The notes: generated by a model from the sequence alone, not told the origin. DNA of 64,000 nt from an uncultured Psychrobacter sp. (GCF_947488565.1 NZ_CANKZC010000001.1:620001-684000), one strand, 5' to 3'. Shown: positions 29,045 through 38,539, counted from the first letter of the stretch. Translations and numbers: made by a program.

Positions 29045-29232
29045 CAGGCGTTGCTACAATATCAAAACGGTTAGATCACTAATGAAGCCTACTCATAACG
29101 CTCAATCGATGACATTCAACTCGTAATAAATACGCGATAACGCTCTATTATATTTTTATCGCGTTCTTATCCTCTTTTAGTTAGTAAGTTTCGAGCGACT
29201 ATACTGCTCTGTTTTATAAAGGATTAAACAAA

Positions 29233-30225
29233 ATGACAAAAAAGATTACCAGCGATTTTAATCATGATGCCTACCCCCGCGATCTAAAAGGCTATGGTGC
29301 CAATCCACCACAAGCAAACTGGCCAGGCGGTGCAAGAATAGCGGTACAGTTCGTACTAAATATCGAAGAGGGCGCAGAAAACAGTGTCATGCATGGCGAT
29401 GGTCAGTCTGAGCGCTTTTTATCGGATGTTTTAGGGACACCAGAATTCAACAACCGTCACCAGTCTATCGAGTCTGCCTTTGAATACGGTAGCCGTGTGG
29501 GCGTTTGGCGAGTGTTAGATGTTTTTAAAGAATATGGTCTACCAATTACCACCTTTACTTGTGCTTCTGCTGCGGAAAAGACACCGCACATTATCGAGCG
29601 TGTTTTAGAAGACGGGCATGAGGTGGCAAGCCACGGACTACGCTGGATCACTTATCAATATATGTATCGTGAGACGGAGCGTGAGCATGTGCGCCGAGCA
29701 ACTGAAATCTTTAATCGCATGCTCGGTGGTCAGCCACTAGGTTGGTACACTGGGCGTGATAGCCCTAATACACGTGAACTGGTCGCTGAGCAAGGTGGCT
29801 ATATCTACGACTCTGATTCCTACGCTGATGAACTGCCTTACTGGCTCAATGTGAAGGTAGAAGAAGGCAGTCAGCTAACCCGCAAGCCGCATTTGGTTAT
29901 CCCTTATACCCTTGAAACCAACGATATGCGTTTTGCGTCAAGTCCAGGATTTACCAATGCTGAACCCTTTTATCAGTATTTAAAAGACAGTTTTGATACC
30001 CTTTATGAAGAAGGTGCCAAAGAAGGCAAAAACGCGCCAAAAATGCTAACCATTGGCTTGCATTGCCGTATTATTGGCCGTGCTGGCCGTATTACTGCGC
30101 TCAAACAATTTTTAAAATACATCACCAGCAAGCCTGATGTTTGGGTCTGCCGCCGCGATGAAATCGCCAAGCATTGGTACGAAAATCATCCTGCCACAGA
30201 TGACAATACTGCTAATTGGATGTAA
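29233..30225 (+). CDS. puuE: Allantoinase PuuE (polysaccharide deacetylase-like)
   Basis: 330 residues. PuuE hydrolyses allantoin to allantoate but belongs to the NodB/polysaccharide-deacetylase fold, not the metal amidohydrolases. Diagnostic stretches are DLKGYGANPPQANWPGGARI at the start, FNNRHQSIESAFEYGSRVG, HEVASHGLRWITYQ and LTIGLHCRIIGRAGRI. AAAGGA precedes the ATG. It is followed by allA after 42 bases. Confidence 0.95.
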   Translation: MTKKITSDFNHDAYPRDLKGYGANPPQANWPGGARIAVQFVLNIEEGAENSVMHGDGQSERFLSDVLGTPEFNNRHQSIESAFEYGSRVGVWRVLDVFKEYGLPITTFTCASAAEKTPHIIERVLEDGHEVASHGLRWITYQYMYRETEREHVRRATEIFNRMLGGQPLGWYTGRDSPNTRELVAEQGGYIYDSDSYADELPYWLNVKVEEGSQLTRKPHLVIPYTLETNDMRFASSPGFTNAEPFYQYLKDSFDTLYEEGAKEGKNAPKMLTIGLHCRIIGRAGRITALKQFLKYITSKPDVWVCRRDEIAKHWYENHPATDDNTANWM

Positions 30226-30267
30226 TCTATAATGAATGACATTGTTAATCGTCATAAAGGTGAACTT

Positions 30268-30828
30268 ATGAAAACTACGATAATTGCTCAGCCTTTAACT
30301 AAAGCTGCATTTAAGCCATATGGCTCAGTGATTGAGCCTTATAGCGATGAAGAAAAAACCCCCGAAAATAGCTGGGATATCAATCGCGGTTATGCCTGTC
30401 GTCATGACTCCATCTGCAAAGTTCAACATGACGGCGGAGAGGTTGGTCTTAGTATATTCCGTACTAAAAGACGTGATTGCCCTATTACTCTATCAGTTAT
30501 GGAATATCATCCGTTTGGTACACAAGCTTTTTTTTCTATGAATTCAACAGACTATTTGGTCGTTGTGGCCAAACCAGGCGATCCACCTAAATCAGCTGAT
30601 GATTTAGAAGTTTTTTATGCTTATTCGCATCAGGGCGTTCAATATGACGCTAACGTTTGGCATCATCCGCTACTTGCTCTAAACGCTGATTGTGACTTTT
30701 TAGTTATCGATCGCATTAATGGTGAGGGCAACAACTGCCATGAATTTGAGATTGATGATTGGGAAGTTTGCATTGATGTCGCTACTGAGCAAGCTAAGTC
30801 AAATAGAGCAAAGGCTAATACTGTTTAG
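30268..30828 (+). CDS. allA: Ureidoglycolate lyase
   Basis: 186 residues from the ATG at 30268. AllA splits ureidoglycolate to glyoxylate and urea. Family stretches: the start LTKAAFKPYGSVIEP, LSVMEYHPFGTQAFFSMN, and VWHHPLLALNADCDFLVIDR, which holds the cupin-like site. The start at 30268 has AAAGGTGA 5 bases upstream and gives the usual N-terminus; the ATG at 30232 would add 12 residues with no better site. The C-terminus is about 25 residues longer than the E. coli enzyme (160). Confidence 0.93.
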   Translation: MKTTIIAQPLTKAAFKPYGSVIEPYSDEEKTPENSWDINRGYACRHDSICKVQHDGGEVGLSIFRTKRRDCPITLSVMEYHPFGTQAFFSMNSTDYLVVVAKPGDPPKSADDLEVFYAYSHQGVQYDANVWHHPLLALNADCDFLVIDRINGEGNNCHEFEIDDWEVCIDVATEQAKSNRAKANTV

Positions 30829-30927
30829 AAGTTAGATGTTTCATAATTTTACAGATATACCTCCTCTTTGCTCTATGAGTTTAAATACAAATTTATCGTG
30901 ACACAAAACTGCTAAGGAACATCAATT

Positions 30928-31764
30928 ATGTCAACAAAAAGTACTTATTACGCCCCTACAGGCGGCTTGCCTCCGCAAACGCAATTACTATCTGACCGCG
31001 CTATCTTCACTGAAGCTTATGCCATCATTCCCAAACGTGTGCTCACTGATATTGTTATCAGCTACCTACCGTTTTGGCAAGGTATGCGCATGTGGGTAAT
31101 CGCCCGTCCACTAACAGGTTTTTCAGAAACTTTTTCACAATATATCGTCGAAGTTGAACCTAATGGCGGCTCAGAAAAACCTGAGCTAGATGCAAAGGCT
31201 GAAGGTGTCATATTCGTCGTCGAAGGTGAGATGGACATGACCATAGAAGGCGTGTCACATCATCTTGAAGCAGGTGGATATGCATTTTTACCACCTGGTT
31301 GCAAATGGTCGTTGAAAAACAATGGCGACAAGCATGTTAAATTCCACTGGATACGTAAAGCTTATCAATTTGTAGAAGGCATTGATGTGCCTGAACCCTT
31401 TGTCACCAGCGATCACGAAGTCGAAGCGATTGAAATGCCAGGTACAGAAGGCGTATGGAAAACCACTAGATTTACAGAGCAATCAGACATGCGTCACGAT
31501 ATGCATGTAAACATTGTTACTTTCCAGCCAGGTGGTGTGATTCCATTTGATGAAACGCATGTTATGGAACATGGTTTATATGTACTAGAAGGTAAAGCGG
31601 TCTACCACTTAAACGCTGAGTGGGTAGAAGTTGAAGCGGGTGACTTTATGTGGCTGCGTGCGTTCTGCCCACAGTCTTGTTACGCTGGCGGTCCTGGACC
31701 GTTTAGATACTTACTCTATAAAGATGTGAACCGTCATATGCCGTTTATTCGTCCAGAACGATAG
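30928..31764 (+). CDS. allE: (S)-ureidoglycine aminohydrolase
   Basis: 278 residues. It is a manganese-dependent bicupin that turns ureidoglycine into ureidoglycolate, the substrate of AllA. The first cupin spans about residues 60-130 (VEGEMDMTIEGVSHHLEAGG, FLPPGCKW). The second spans about 190-270, with metal-site candidates in ETHVMEHGLYVLEGKAVYH. TAAGGAAC precedes the ATG. It is the last gene of the cluster and has its own terminator. The upstream enzyme, allantoate amidohydrolase (AllC), is not in this window. Confidence 0.94.
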   Translation: MSTKSTYYAPTGGLPPQTQLLSDRAIFTEAYAIIPKRVLTDIVISYLPFWQGMRMWVIARPLTGFSETFSQYIVEVEPNGGSEKPELDAKAEGVIFVVEGEMDMTIEGVSHHLEAGGYAFLPPGCKWSLKNNGDKHVKFHWIRKAYQFVEGIDVPEPFVTSDHEVEAIEMPGTEGVWKTTRFTEQSDMRHDMHVNIVTFQPGGVIPFDETHVMEHGLYVLEGKAVYHLNAEWVEVEAGDFMWLRAFCPQSCYAGGPGPFRYLLYKDVNRHMPFIRPER

Positions 31765-31811
31765 GTAACTTTGAGTAATAAGCGCTATAAATGATACTAT
31801 TCTATAATAGA

Positions 31812-31840
31812 GCCAGCTAATAACCATTAGCTGGTTTTTT
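31812..31840 (+). terminator. Rho-independent terminator of allE
   Basis: CCAGCTAAT and ATTAGCTGG form a perfect 9-bp stem with a short loop, followed by T6. It lies 49 bases after the allE stop and closes the purine cluster. Confidence 0.88.
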
Positions 31841-31924
31841 GTTTTTATAGCAAATTGAATCATAATATAATAGTCCTTTAGCCAAGTACTGGTAAAACAA
31901 TCCATAACTTTACTTGTTTTCTAT

Positions 31925-31942
31925 GTACTATTGCACTAGAAT
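31925..31942 (+). promoter_or_regulatory. TrpR-box-like operator upstream of trpR
   Basis: GTACTATTGCACTAGAAT agrees with the E. coli trp operator core GTACTAGTTAACTAGTAC at 13 of 18 positions, including both TACTA/CTAG half-site cores. It is 48 bases before trpR, which suits autoregulation of a trpREG operon. Confidence 0.5.
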
Positions 31943-31989
31943 ACTGAAACAATACATTATTCATCCTACTATTATAAAGATTAAATACC

Positions 31990-32268
31990 ATGAGCATTGA
32001 TCCCTATCACAGTTTATTAACTCATTTAGCAAATTGTAGTGACAGTACCGCTATTGGCGTGTTATTTAGTGCGTTATTGACTGATAAAGAACAGCAAGAA
32101 ATCGCCAATCGTATTCGTATTTTTGATCTATTAGCACACGGTATGACTCAGCGTGAGATATCTGAACAATTAGGTGTCGGTATTGCTACTGTCTCGCGTG
32201 GGGCCAAAGTGATGCAAAGTCATGATGTCAGCGCGCTACTAGCGACCCACAGACAAAATGCCCAATAA
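31990..32268 (+). CDS. trpR: Trp operon repressor
   Basis: 92 residues. TrpR binds tryptophan and then the trp operator. The protein aligns with E. coli TrpR through the whole DNA-binding core: LLTDKEQQEIANRIRIFDLL, then MTQREISEQLGVGIATVSRG, where GVGIAT and the RG pair form the recognition helix and part of the Trp pocket. It is slightly shorter than the 108-residue E. coli protein. It is 62 bases upstream of trpE, an arrangement that would tie repressor level to its target. Confidence 0.9.
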   Translation: MSIDPYHSLLTHLANCSDSTAIGVLFSALLTDKEQQEIANRIRIFDLLAHGMTQREISEQLGVGIATVSRGAKVMQSHDVSALLATHRQNAQ

Positions 32269-32330
32269 ATAAAATCACACAAATTGAATCTATTTTTTGC
32301 CAATATTGATAAATCCCCTCGGACATTATT

Positions 32331-33749
32331 ATGAGCTCTTCTATATCCCAACATGATCATCCTGCTGCGATTGATATTCCTAGCAAACCACAACGCATCA
32401 AACTGACACAAGATATCGATTTTTTCGCGCTATTTAAACGTATTGAGCGTGCTTTTGAGACCTGTTATCTACTCGAGTCATTGGGCGAAGATGGTCATAT
32501 GGCACGTCACCATGCCATCGGTTTTGATCCAATTATGACTATCGCAGCCATTGACCGCACTACCCTGGCTATCACTGATAATAAAACAGTGAATACCAAA
32601 CATTATCAAACTGACAATCCTTACCAGTTGCTACGAAAAATTACGCCGCAGCATGTCATTGCCCGTGACCAAAGCGGTGGGCTGGTCGGCTATTTAGGTT
32701 ATGACAGTGTCAATTTTTTTGAGCCAAGTCTTGATGCAAAGGCAAGCGATGATTTCGAACCCTTTAAATTTGGCGTGTATCTAGATGGATTGACGCTAGA
32801 TAAAATGACCGGGGAGATCTTCTACTTTTATTACCCGACTGCTCAGCAAGACAATCGTATTGAGCAAATCAAAGCCCTACTTGATGAGCCAACGCCTAGC
32901 TATGAAGCGCCCAGAGTTGAGTTTTTGGGCGATGGTATGAGTCCGGAAGAACATGCCAAGGGAGTGATGCAGGTAAAAGAAGACATTATCTCTGGTCGTA
33001 TTTTTCAGTGCGAGGTTGGCTTTAAGTCAAAGTACCGTATCGTTGGTGACAAAATGCCGATTTATGAAAAGCTACGGGCGGTCAACCCGTCACCACATAT
33101 GTATTTTATGAAATTTGCTGAGCAGTGCATTATTGGTGCCTCCCCTGAGCTGCTGTTTCGCCTGCGACAAGGTGAGATGGAGACCTACCCACTGGCTGGC
33201 ACCGCCAAGCGTGGCGTTGATATAGTAGAGGACCGTAAGCTTGCTCGTGCCTTACTAAACGATACTAAAGAGATTGCCGAGCACAATATGCTTGTTGACC
33301 TGCACCGTAATGATATCGGCCGCGTCGCGCGCTTTGGTACGGTAAAAGTACGCAGTCTAATGGACATCAAACGCTTCTCACATGTCCAGCATATCTCCTC
33401 TGAAATCGTTGGGATTTTGCATCCTAATGAAGATATGTTTAGCGCTCTAGCCAGCAACTTTCCCGCTGGCACCTTATCAGGGGCACCAAAAGTCGAGGCA
33501 ATCAAAGTCATCAATGAGTTAGAGCCTGATGGTCGCGGTGCTTATGGCGGCGCGCTTGGCTCGTTTAATTTTAATGGCGATTGTATTTTTGCCATCCCTA
33601 TTCGTAGTCTATTTATCAATGGTGAGTCCGCCTATGCGCAAACCTGCGGCGGCAATGTCTACGACTCCAACCCTGCTGATGAATATCTTGAGATTCAGCG
33701 TAAGCTCTCTGCCATGAAAGTGGTCTTAGACAGCTTTATGACCGCCTAA
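32331..33749 (+). CDS. trpE: Anthranilate synthase component I
   Basis: 472 residues. With TrpG it makes anthranilate from chorismate, the first step to tryptophan. The N-terminal domain carries LLES (47-50), the tryptophan-feedback motif. The chorismate domain has VNPSPHMYFM, IIGASPELLF, PLAGTAKRG, the active-site segment LVDLHRNDIGR (most TrpE have LVDLARND), LSGAPKVEAI and TCGGNVYDSNP. Only the His in place of Ala is unusual, and it does not touch a known catalytic residue. AT 33 bases downstream trpG follows. Confidence 0.93.
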   Translation: MSSSISQHDHPAAIDIPSKPQRIKLTQDIDFFALFKRIERAFETCYLLESLGEDGHMARHHAIGFDPIMTIAAIDRTTLAITDNKTVNTKHYQTDNPYQLLRKITPQHVIARDQSGGLVGYLGYDSVNFFEPSLDAKASDDFEPFKFGVYLDGLTLDKMTGEIFYFYYPTAQQDNRIEQIKALLDEPTPSYEAPRVEFLGDGMSPEEHAKGVMQVKEDIISGRIFQCEVGFKSKYRIVGDKMPIYEKLRAVNPSPHMYFMKFAEQCIIGASPELLFRLRQGEMETYPLAGTAKRGVDIVEDRKLARALLNDTKEIAEHNMLVDLHRNDIGRVARFGTVKVRSLMDIKRFSHVQHISSEIVGILHPNEDMFSALASNFPAGTLSGAPKVEAIKVINELEPDGRGAYGGALGSFNFNGDCIFAIPIRSLFINGESAYAQTCGGNVYDSNPADEYLEIQRKLSAMKVVLDSFMTA

Positions 33750-33782
33750 CTTTCCTATATCTCAGTAAAGAGCTTATGACTT

Positions 33783-34442
33783 ATGAACGTTTTAATTATC
33801 GACAACTACGATTCCTTTACCTTTAATTTATATCAGTATATCGGCGAGATTTTGCAAACCATGGAGGATGATAAAGACGGCAATAACGCTGCAAACGTCA
33901 TCGTTAAACGCAATAATGAAATTACCTTGGCTGACGTACAAGCAATGAATCTAGATAGAATCATTATCTCACCCGGCCCTGGCTCCCCTGATGATCCTGC
34001 TTACTTTGGTATTTGTGCAGAAGTGATTGAAACGCTGGGTAAGACGGTGCCACTACTGGGTGTTTGCTTAGGTATGCAAGGTATCGCTCATGTATTTGGC
34101 GGAGATGTGATTCAAGCTAGCGTACCGATGCATGGCAAAGTCTCAGCCATTCGCCATGATGACGCAGGTGTCTATCAAGGCTTGCCGCAAGAACTTGAAA
34201 TCATGCGCTACCACTCACTTATGGTACGAGCAGATACTCTGCCTGAGTGTTTAAGCGTCACAGCTGTCATTGCAAATGATGCACATCATCATTTAAGCTT
34301 GGCTGAGTCAGCGCTCGCAGGAGATGAGATTATGGGATTGCAGCATAAAGACTATCCAATTCAGGGCGTGCAGTTTCACCCTGAGTCCTTTGCCACCGAA
34401 GGCGCCAAACGGCTACTTACCAATTTTTTATTGCAAGTGTAG
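33783..34442 (+). CDS. trpG: Anthranilate synthase component II (glutamine amidotransferase)
   Basis: 219 residues, class I glutamine amidotransferase. It supplies ammonia to TrpE. Motifs: LIIDNYDSFTFNLYQYI at the N-terminus, oxyanion-loop SPGPGSPDDP, catalytic Cys in LLGVCLGMQGIAH and the His/Glu pair in VQFHPESFATEGA. Length is a little over the usual about 190-200, with an insertion (about residues 28-40) rich in Asp and Asn. TrpG and PabA are hard to separate by sequence; the adjacent trpR and trpE support TrpG, which may also serve folate synthesis. Confidence 0.9.
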   Translation: MNVLIIDNYDSFTFNLYQYIGEILQTMEDDKDGNNAANVIVKRNNEITLADVQAMNLDRIIISPGPGSPDDPAYFGICAEVIETLGKTVPLLGVCLGMQGIAHVFGGDVIQASVPMHGKVSAIRHDDAGVYQGLPQELEIMRYHSLMVRADTLPECLSVTAVIANDAHHHLSLAESALAGDEIMGLQHKDYPIQGVQFHPESFATEGAKRLLTNFLLQV

Positions 34443-34574
34443 TTTGTTTTAAGTAAGTACCATTACGCGCCACTGGTATAGATGCTCCTTACTTGCTGCC
34501 ACTTCGCACTCGTCGCTGGTATCTATTTAATGGTGACTTATCAAGTTTGATAATACATAATAATAGAGAGCGAT

Positions 34575-34808
34575 ATGGCAAATACTGGTAGCATAATGTC
34601 AGCGCGGCAATCGTGGATAGGCACCATTCAAATCATTACTGCCGCTGTCTGTTGGGGTACTTTGGGGATATTTTCTACCTATAGAACTTACGAGCAATTA
34701 CTAAGCTTGTCACTACGTATCTAGGGCTACGCTTTAGAACTGTCTTTAATTGGGACAGTGGCGCCCTTTGCACTCTACATAATAGTCGATAAAGAGCGAA
34801 ACCCTTAG
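34575..34808 (+). pseudogene. Remnant of an EamA/DMT-family membrane transporter
   Basis: From an ATG at 34575 the frame reads a typical DMT N-terminus (SWIGTIQIITAAVCWGTLGI), then meets a stop at about 34721. A second fragment, in another frame, SLIGTVAPFALYIIVDKE (near 34744-34795), matches the later part of the same family and stops at 34808. Roughly the middle 150 residues are gone, so the gene has lost internal sequence and its frame. The further stretch to 34918 encodes a short open tail (EGVLLLLLHHLLEKEGFDP) that I cannot assign. Confidence 0.6.
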
Positions 34809-34919
34809 CCATGATATTATCGTTGAGGGGGTGTTACTTCTATTACTTCATCATTTACTAGAAAAAGAGGGTTTTGATCCGTCAAAATTTAATAGATAAT
34901 TGTGGCTGTTTTAGCGACA

Positions 34920-35663
34920 TTACTGCTCTATACGCTGTAAGAACGCTTGTGTACGTGGGTGTGTTGATAGCTCAAACATCTGCTTGGCACTGCCCTCTTC
35001 GACCACATAACCGTCTTCAATCAAAACCACATGATCTGCCACTTCACGAGCAAAGTTAATCTCGTGGGTCACCACGACCATCGTCCAGCCTTCAGACGCT
35101 AGCTGCTTCATAGTCTCAAGCACGTCTTGCACCAGCTCTGGATCAAGTGCAGACGTCGGCTCATCGAACAACAATAATGACGGCTCGATCGCCAGCGCCC
35201 GCGCGATACCGATACGCTGCTGCTGGCCACCAGACAGCTGAAACGGATACAGGTCAGCTTTTTCGGATAAACCAACTTTCTTTAGCAATGCTAAAGCTTG
35301 CTCGCGAGCTTGCGCTTTACTCTGACCTTGTACGATGGTCGGTCCGAGCATTAAGTTTTCAATCGCCGTCTTATGCGGAAACAAATTATAAGACTGAAAA
35401 ACCATACCAGATTTGCGTTGTAGCGCCAGTAGTGCTTTTTTCTTAGGATTAGTAGCAAAATCAATCGTCAAACTGTCATCATCAAAAGCAATGACACCTT
35501 GATCAGGAATCTCCAGCGCATTTAAGCAGCGTAAAAAAGTTGTTTTACCCGACCCTGATGGCCCAAGTATCACTACTACCTTACCTTTTTCGATGGTCAA
35601 GTCGATGCCTTTGAGCACTTGATTATGACCAAAGGCTTTGTGAATATTAGTGACTTGAATCAT
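34920..35663 (-). CDS. Polar amino-acid ABC transporter ATP-binding protein
   Basis: 247 residues. Motifs: Walker A GPSGSGKTT, Q-loop GMVFQSYNLFPH, signature LSGGQQQR, Walker B LLLFDEPTSALD, H-loop VVVTHEINFA. The HisP/GlnQ/TcyC subfamily of polar amino-acid importers fits its length and the sequence after the D-loop. It is the last of three genes that read leftwards (binding protein, permease, ATPase). Confidence 0.95.
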   Translation of the reverse strand: MIQVTNIHKAFGHNQVLKGIDLTIEKGKVVVILGPSGSGKTTFLRCLNALEIPDQGVIAFDDDSLTIDFATNPKKKALLALQRKSGMVFQSYNLFPHKTAIENLMLGPTIVQGQSKAQAREQALALLKKVGLSEKADLYPFQLSGGQQQRIGIARALAIEPSLLLFDEPTSALDPELVQDVLETMKQLASEGWTMVVVTHEINFAREVADHVVLIEDGYVVEEGSAKQMFELSTHPRTQAFLQRIEQ

Positions 35664-35717
35664 AGAGGTTCCTGTTGTGCTAATAATACTAAAACTGCTG
35701 GTGAATGAGTCAATGAA

Positions 35718-36455
35718 CTACTTAGCCACGTAACGATCAAGCCTAGTTTCAAGCTTACCTTGAATAAAGGTCAAAAACAGACAAATACCCCAATATATAA
35801 ATGCCGCTTCGGTATAGACCAGCATAAACTCGTAGTTACGTGCGGTGATAATCTGGGCTTCTTTGAATAACTCAGTAACCAGTACCAATGAGGCCAAAGA
35901 GGTGTCTTTGACCAAACTAATAAAAGTATTGGATAACGGTGGTACCGATACCCGTAGCGCTTGCGGCAAAATCACATGCCGAAAGGTCTGCAAATACGTC
36001 AAGCCAACGGTTGACCCTGCTTCCCACTGACCTTTTGGAATCGACAAAATCGATGCACGCACGGTCTCCGATGCATAGGCTCCGATATTCAATGAAAAGG
36101 CGATAATCGCTGAGGGAAACGGATCAAGCTTGAGGCCAACGCTTGGCAAGCCATAAAAGATAATAAATAGTTGTACCAGCATCGGTGTACCGCGAATAGC
36201 AGACACATAGATGCGAGCCAGTCTATAGATAATCTTATGAAACCAGCCTGTCCGCGGCACAATACGAATGAGCGCCACTGTCAGCGCAATCATCATACCA
36301 ATAGCAAATGATATCAATGCCAGCGGTATCGAATAATAAATACCGCCTTTTAGCATCGGCCAAAAAGAATCAATAACGATTTGCGCCCGATCAGGACTCA
36401 TAAACGGCAACAATGCCAATAAATCAGCCAACATCGACGTTATAGACGCTAGCAT
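35718..36455 (-). CDS. Polar amino-acid ABC transporter permease
   Basis: 245 residues with about five membrane helices. It has the HEQ/His-M family opening ([20 protein letters not shown]) and the coupling motif region [23 protein letters not shown] followed by [20 protein letters not shown]. Its ATG overlaps the stop codon of the binding-protein gene as TAATG, so the two are translationally coupled. Confidence 0.94.
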   Translation of the reverse strand: MLASITSMLADLLALLPFMSPDRAQIVIDSFWPMLKGGIYYSIPLALISFAIGMMIALTVALIRIVPRTGWFHKIIYRLARIYVSAIRGTPMLVQLFIIFYGLPSVGLKLDPFPSAIIAFSLNIGAYASETVRASILSIPKGQWEAGSTVGLTYLQTFRHVILPQALRVSVPPLSNTFISLVKDTSLASLVLVTELFKEAQIITARNYEFMLVYTEAAFIYWGICLFLTFIQGKLETRLDRYVAK

Positions 36456-37291
36456 TATTTTTGTTGACTTATATCAGCACCAAAGAACTCTTCGCTAAGC
36501 TCAGTCAACGTGCCATCTGCTTGCAACTCACCCATCGCTTCATTTAGCTTTTCTACGACAGCATCATCACCTTTTAGCAGTATTAAACCTGAACCACGCT
36601 GCTCACTAGCAGGAGCCTCCAATTTAATCTCTAAGCCGCTGTCTGGGAATTTTTTTAGGTAGTCTAGTACAGCGAGTTGGTCATTCATTGTGAAATCAGC
36701 ACGGTCCTGCTTCACCAGCTGGATTGCTTGCGCCATTCCATCAACAGGAACGATTTCTGCTTCATAGCGCTCTGCCATTTCACCATAGTTACTGCTCAAT
36801 GATTGCGCGCTACGCAGACCCTTTAATGCTTCCCATGAGCTATAACGATTGTCATCGGTTGCTGCTAAGACGACAGCACCTGACCAGCTATAAGGTTGAG
36901 CGAGGTCGTATTTCGCTTGGCGCTCAGGCGTCGTCAAGCTTACTTGGTTGGCGACTATATCAAAACGCTCAGAATCAAGGCCTGCCAACATGGCATCCCA
37001 CTGGGTTTCTTTAAACTCAACGTCAACGCCTAGCTTGTCAGCGACTGCACGAGTCACTTCGACATCATAACCAGTTAGCTGTCCGCTTTCATCATGATAA
37101 GTGAACGGTGGGTAAGTACCTTCTGTACCGACATTGATCGTGCCGCCGTTGTTGATACGTTGTAGCAAATCGGAGCCTTCGGTTGCAGCATTATCGGTTG
37201 CACTGGTTTCCGCTTCATTGGTAGTTGACTGACCACAAGCGGCAAGCAGTACGGTACTGGCAGCAAGGGCTAAAAGATTACGACGTTTCAT
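36455..37291 (-). CDS. Amino-acid (cystine-type) ABC transporter substrate-binding lipoprotein
   Basis: 278 residues. A lipobox LAAC places the lipidated Cys at 19. The mature protein has the class II (SBP_bac_3) pattern: [56 protein letters not shown] and the C-terminal [15 protein letters not shown]. It resembles E. coli TcyJ/FliY, a cystine binder, most closely by eye, but a different small amino acid cannot be excluded. It is next to hutC, so histidine is another possibility. It is the first gene of the importer operon. Confidence 0.9.
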   Translation of the reverse strand: MKRRNLLALAASTVLLAACGQSTTNEAETSATDNAATEGSDLLQRINNGGTINVGTEGTYPPFTYHDESGQLTGYDVEVTRAVADKLGVDVEFKETQWDAMLAGLDSERFDIVANQVSLTTPERQAKYDLAQPYSWSGAVVLAATDDNRYSSWEALKGLRSAQSLSSNYGEMAERYEAEIVPVDGMAQAIQLVKQDRADFTMNDQLAVLDYLKKFPDSGLEIKLEAPASEQRGSGLILLKGDDAVVEKLNEAMGELQADGTLTELSEEFFGADISQQK

Positions 37292-37592
37292 AAGGCGTCC
37301 TTATAAGGTAAGTAAATAATGTAATGAGCGGACCAAGTTAAACAAACCATCGATGTTGCCGCAAAATATAACTTACTCTTGGCAATATCTTACTCTGGCT
37401 GCCCGATTTGAGGGTATTATTTGTGTCTTTCAATACCATTTTATAGTATTTTTTTGGAATAAGCTTTTTGTATTAAAACGTGATTCAATAGAACCAAGCG
37501 TTGATAGTTGATAATCGTCTGCTATTTATAACTTATCTTATTACAACTTGGCAAGAATGACCGTACGAAAACAGTGACCTTACGTAAGAAGG

Positions 37593-38387
37593 TTAAAGTT
37601 TGCCGGAGAATTGATAACGATCCCCTGCATGCCACATCTTTACAAAGGTCAGCACCCGTCCTGCCGAATAAGTCTGACGGCGCAGTACTAACGTTGGTGA
37701 CTGCGGTGCAATTTGTAGCGCATTAGCGATCTCATCAGGTGCTGCTAAGGCTCGAATGGTATAGTTGCCGCGCTCAAGCGGGCTTTTGGCAATCAGATAG
37801 TCGCTGGTATTCACCACGCTAAAATCTTGCTCAATGAATTCTGGTACTTTTGTCGCATCAACCCAGCGCTCTTCGAACTGTATCGGCTGACCATCCGCAA
37901 AGTGAATGATTTTTACTTCATATAAAACAGCTGCCTCAGTGCTATCAGTATTGCTATCAATGCTATATGAGTCAACGTTCTTTGCATTAGCAGCTTTGGA
38001 GTTAGAGGGCACGACTGCTTCATCAATACCAAATTTACGGCGCATCTCATCATCTAACATACTCGCGGTAATAGCGCGTTTGCTCACCACTCGTGCCTGA
38101 TAGTCACGATTGGCCGATTTTAAGTCTTGCGCGATATTACGCACTTCCACAAAGGTATGATTGAACTGCTGCTGGGCAACAAACGTCCCTGACCCTTGCC
38201 TGCGCTCTAATACTCGCTCCTCGCTTAGCTCTTTTAGCGCGCGGTTGACCGTCATGCGCGATACTTCAAACTCTTCTGCCAACGCCATTTCGGTGGAGAT
38301 AGCTTCGCCCGCCTGCCACTTTCCAGAATGGATATTATCTAGTATGGCGTTTTTAATCCGCTGATATGCTGGAACTGTTTTTGTCAT
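37593..38387 (-). CDS. hutC: Histidine-utilisation repressor HutC (GntR family)
   Basis: 264 residues from the ATG at 38387. HutC binds hut promoters and is released by urocanate. The N-terminal winged helix (about 5-70) has AYQRIKNAILDNIHSGKWQA and EEFEVSRMTVNRALKELSEE; the C-terminal UTRA domain includes FEERWVDATKVPEF and PQSPTLVLRRQTYSAGRVLT. AAGGTG sits 10 bases before the 38387 ATG; upstream in-frame ATGs exist at 38408 and beyond but are less likely. A polar insertion of about 25 residues (SNSKAANAKNVDSYSIDSNT region) interrupts the UTRA domain, making it longer than the usual about 240. Divergent from hutU. Confidence 0.92.
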   Translation of the reverse strand: MTKTVPAYQRIKNAILDNIHSGKWQAGEAISTEMALAEEFEVSRMTVNRALKELSEERVLERRQGSGTFVAQQQFNHTFVEVRNIAQDLKSANRDYQARVVSKRAITASMLDDEMRRKFGIDEAVVPSNSKAANAKNVDSYSIDSNTDSTEAAVLYEVKIIHFADGQPIQFEERWVDATKVPEFIEQDFSVVNTSDYLIAKSPLERGNYTIRALAAPDEIANALQIAPQSPTLVLRRQTYSAGRVLTFVKMWHAGDRYQFSGKL

Positions 38388-38463
38388 GTCACGCTTCACC
38401 TTTGTCATGCTTGTCTCTAACCGTTGATTCCAACTATAGCCAGTCCAATATGAAAAAGATACA

Positions 38464-38539
38464 GCGGAACTGGGATGAATTTTTTGCAGCCTCTGTCGGC
38501 GTAGGCACAGCAAGCTAGAAAAAATTATACCCGTTTCGC
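38464..38539. repeat. Palindromic intergenic repeat, copy A
   Basis: A 76-base element starts GCGGAACTGGGATGAATTTT and ends AAAATTATACCCGTTTCGC, so its ends are an inverted repeat of about 20 bases with four mismatches. Its core GCAGCCTCTGTC...CACAGCAAGC recurs in copies B-E. It lies upstream of hutC. Confidence 0.75.
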
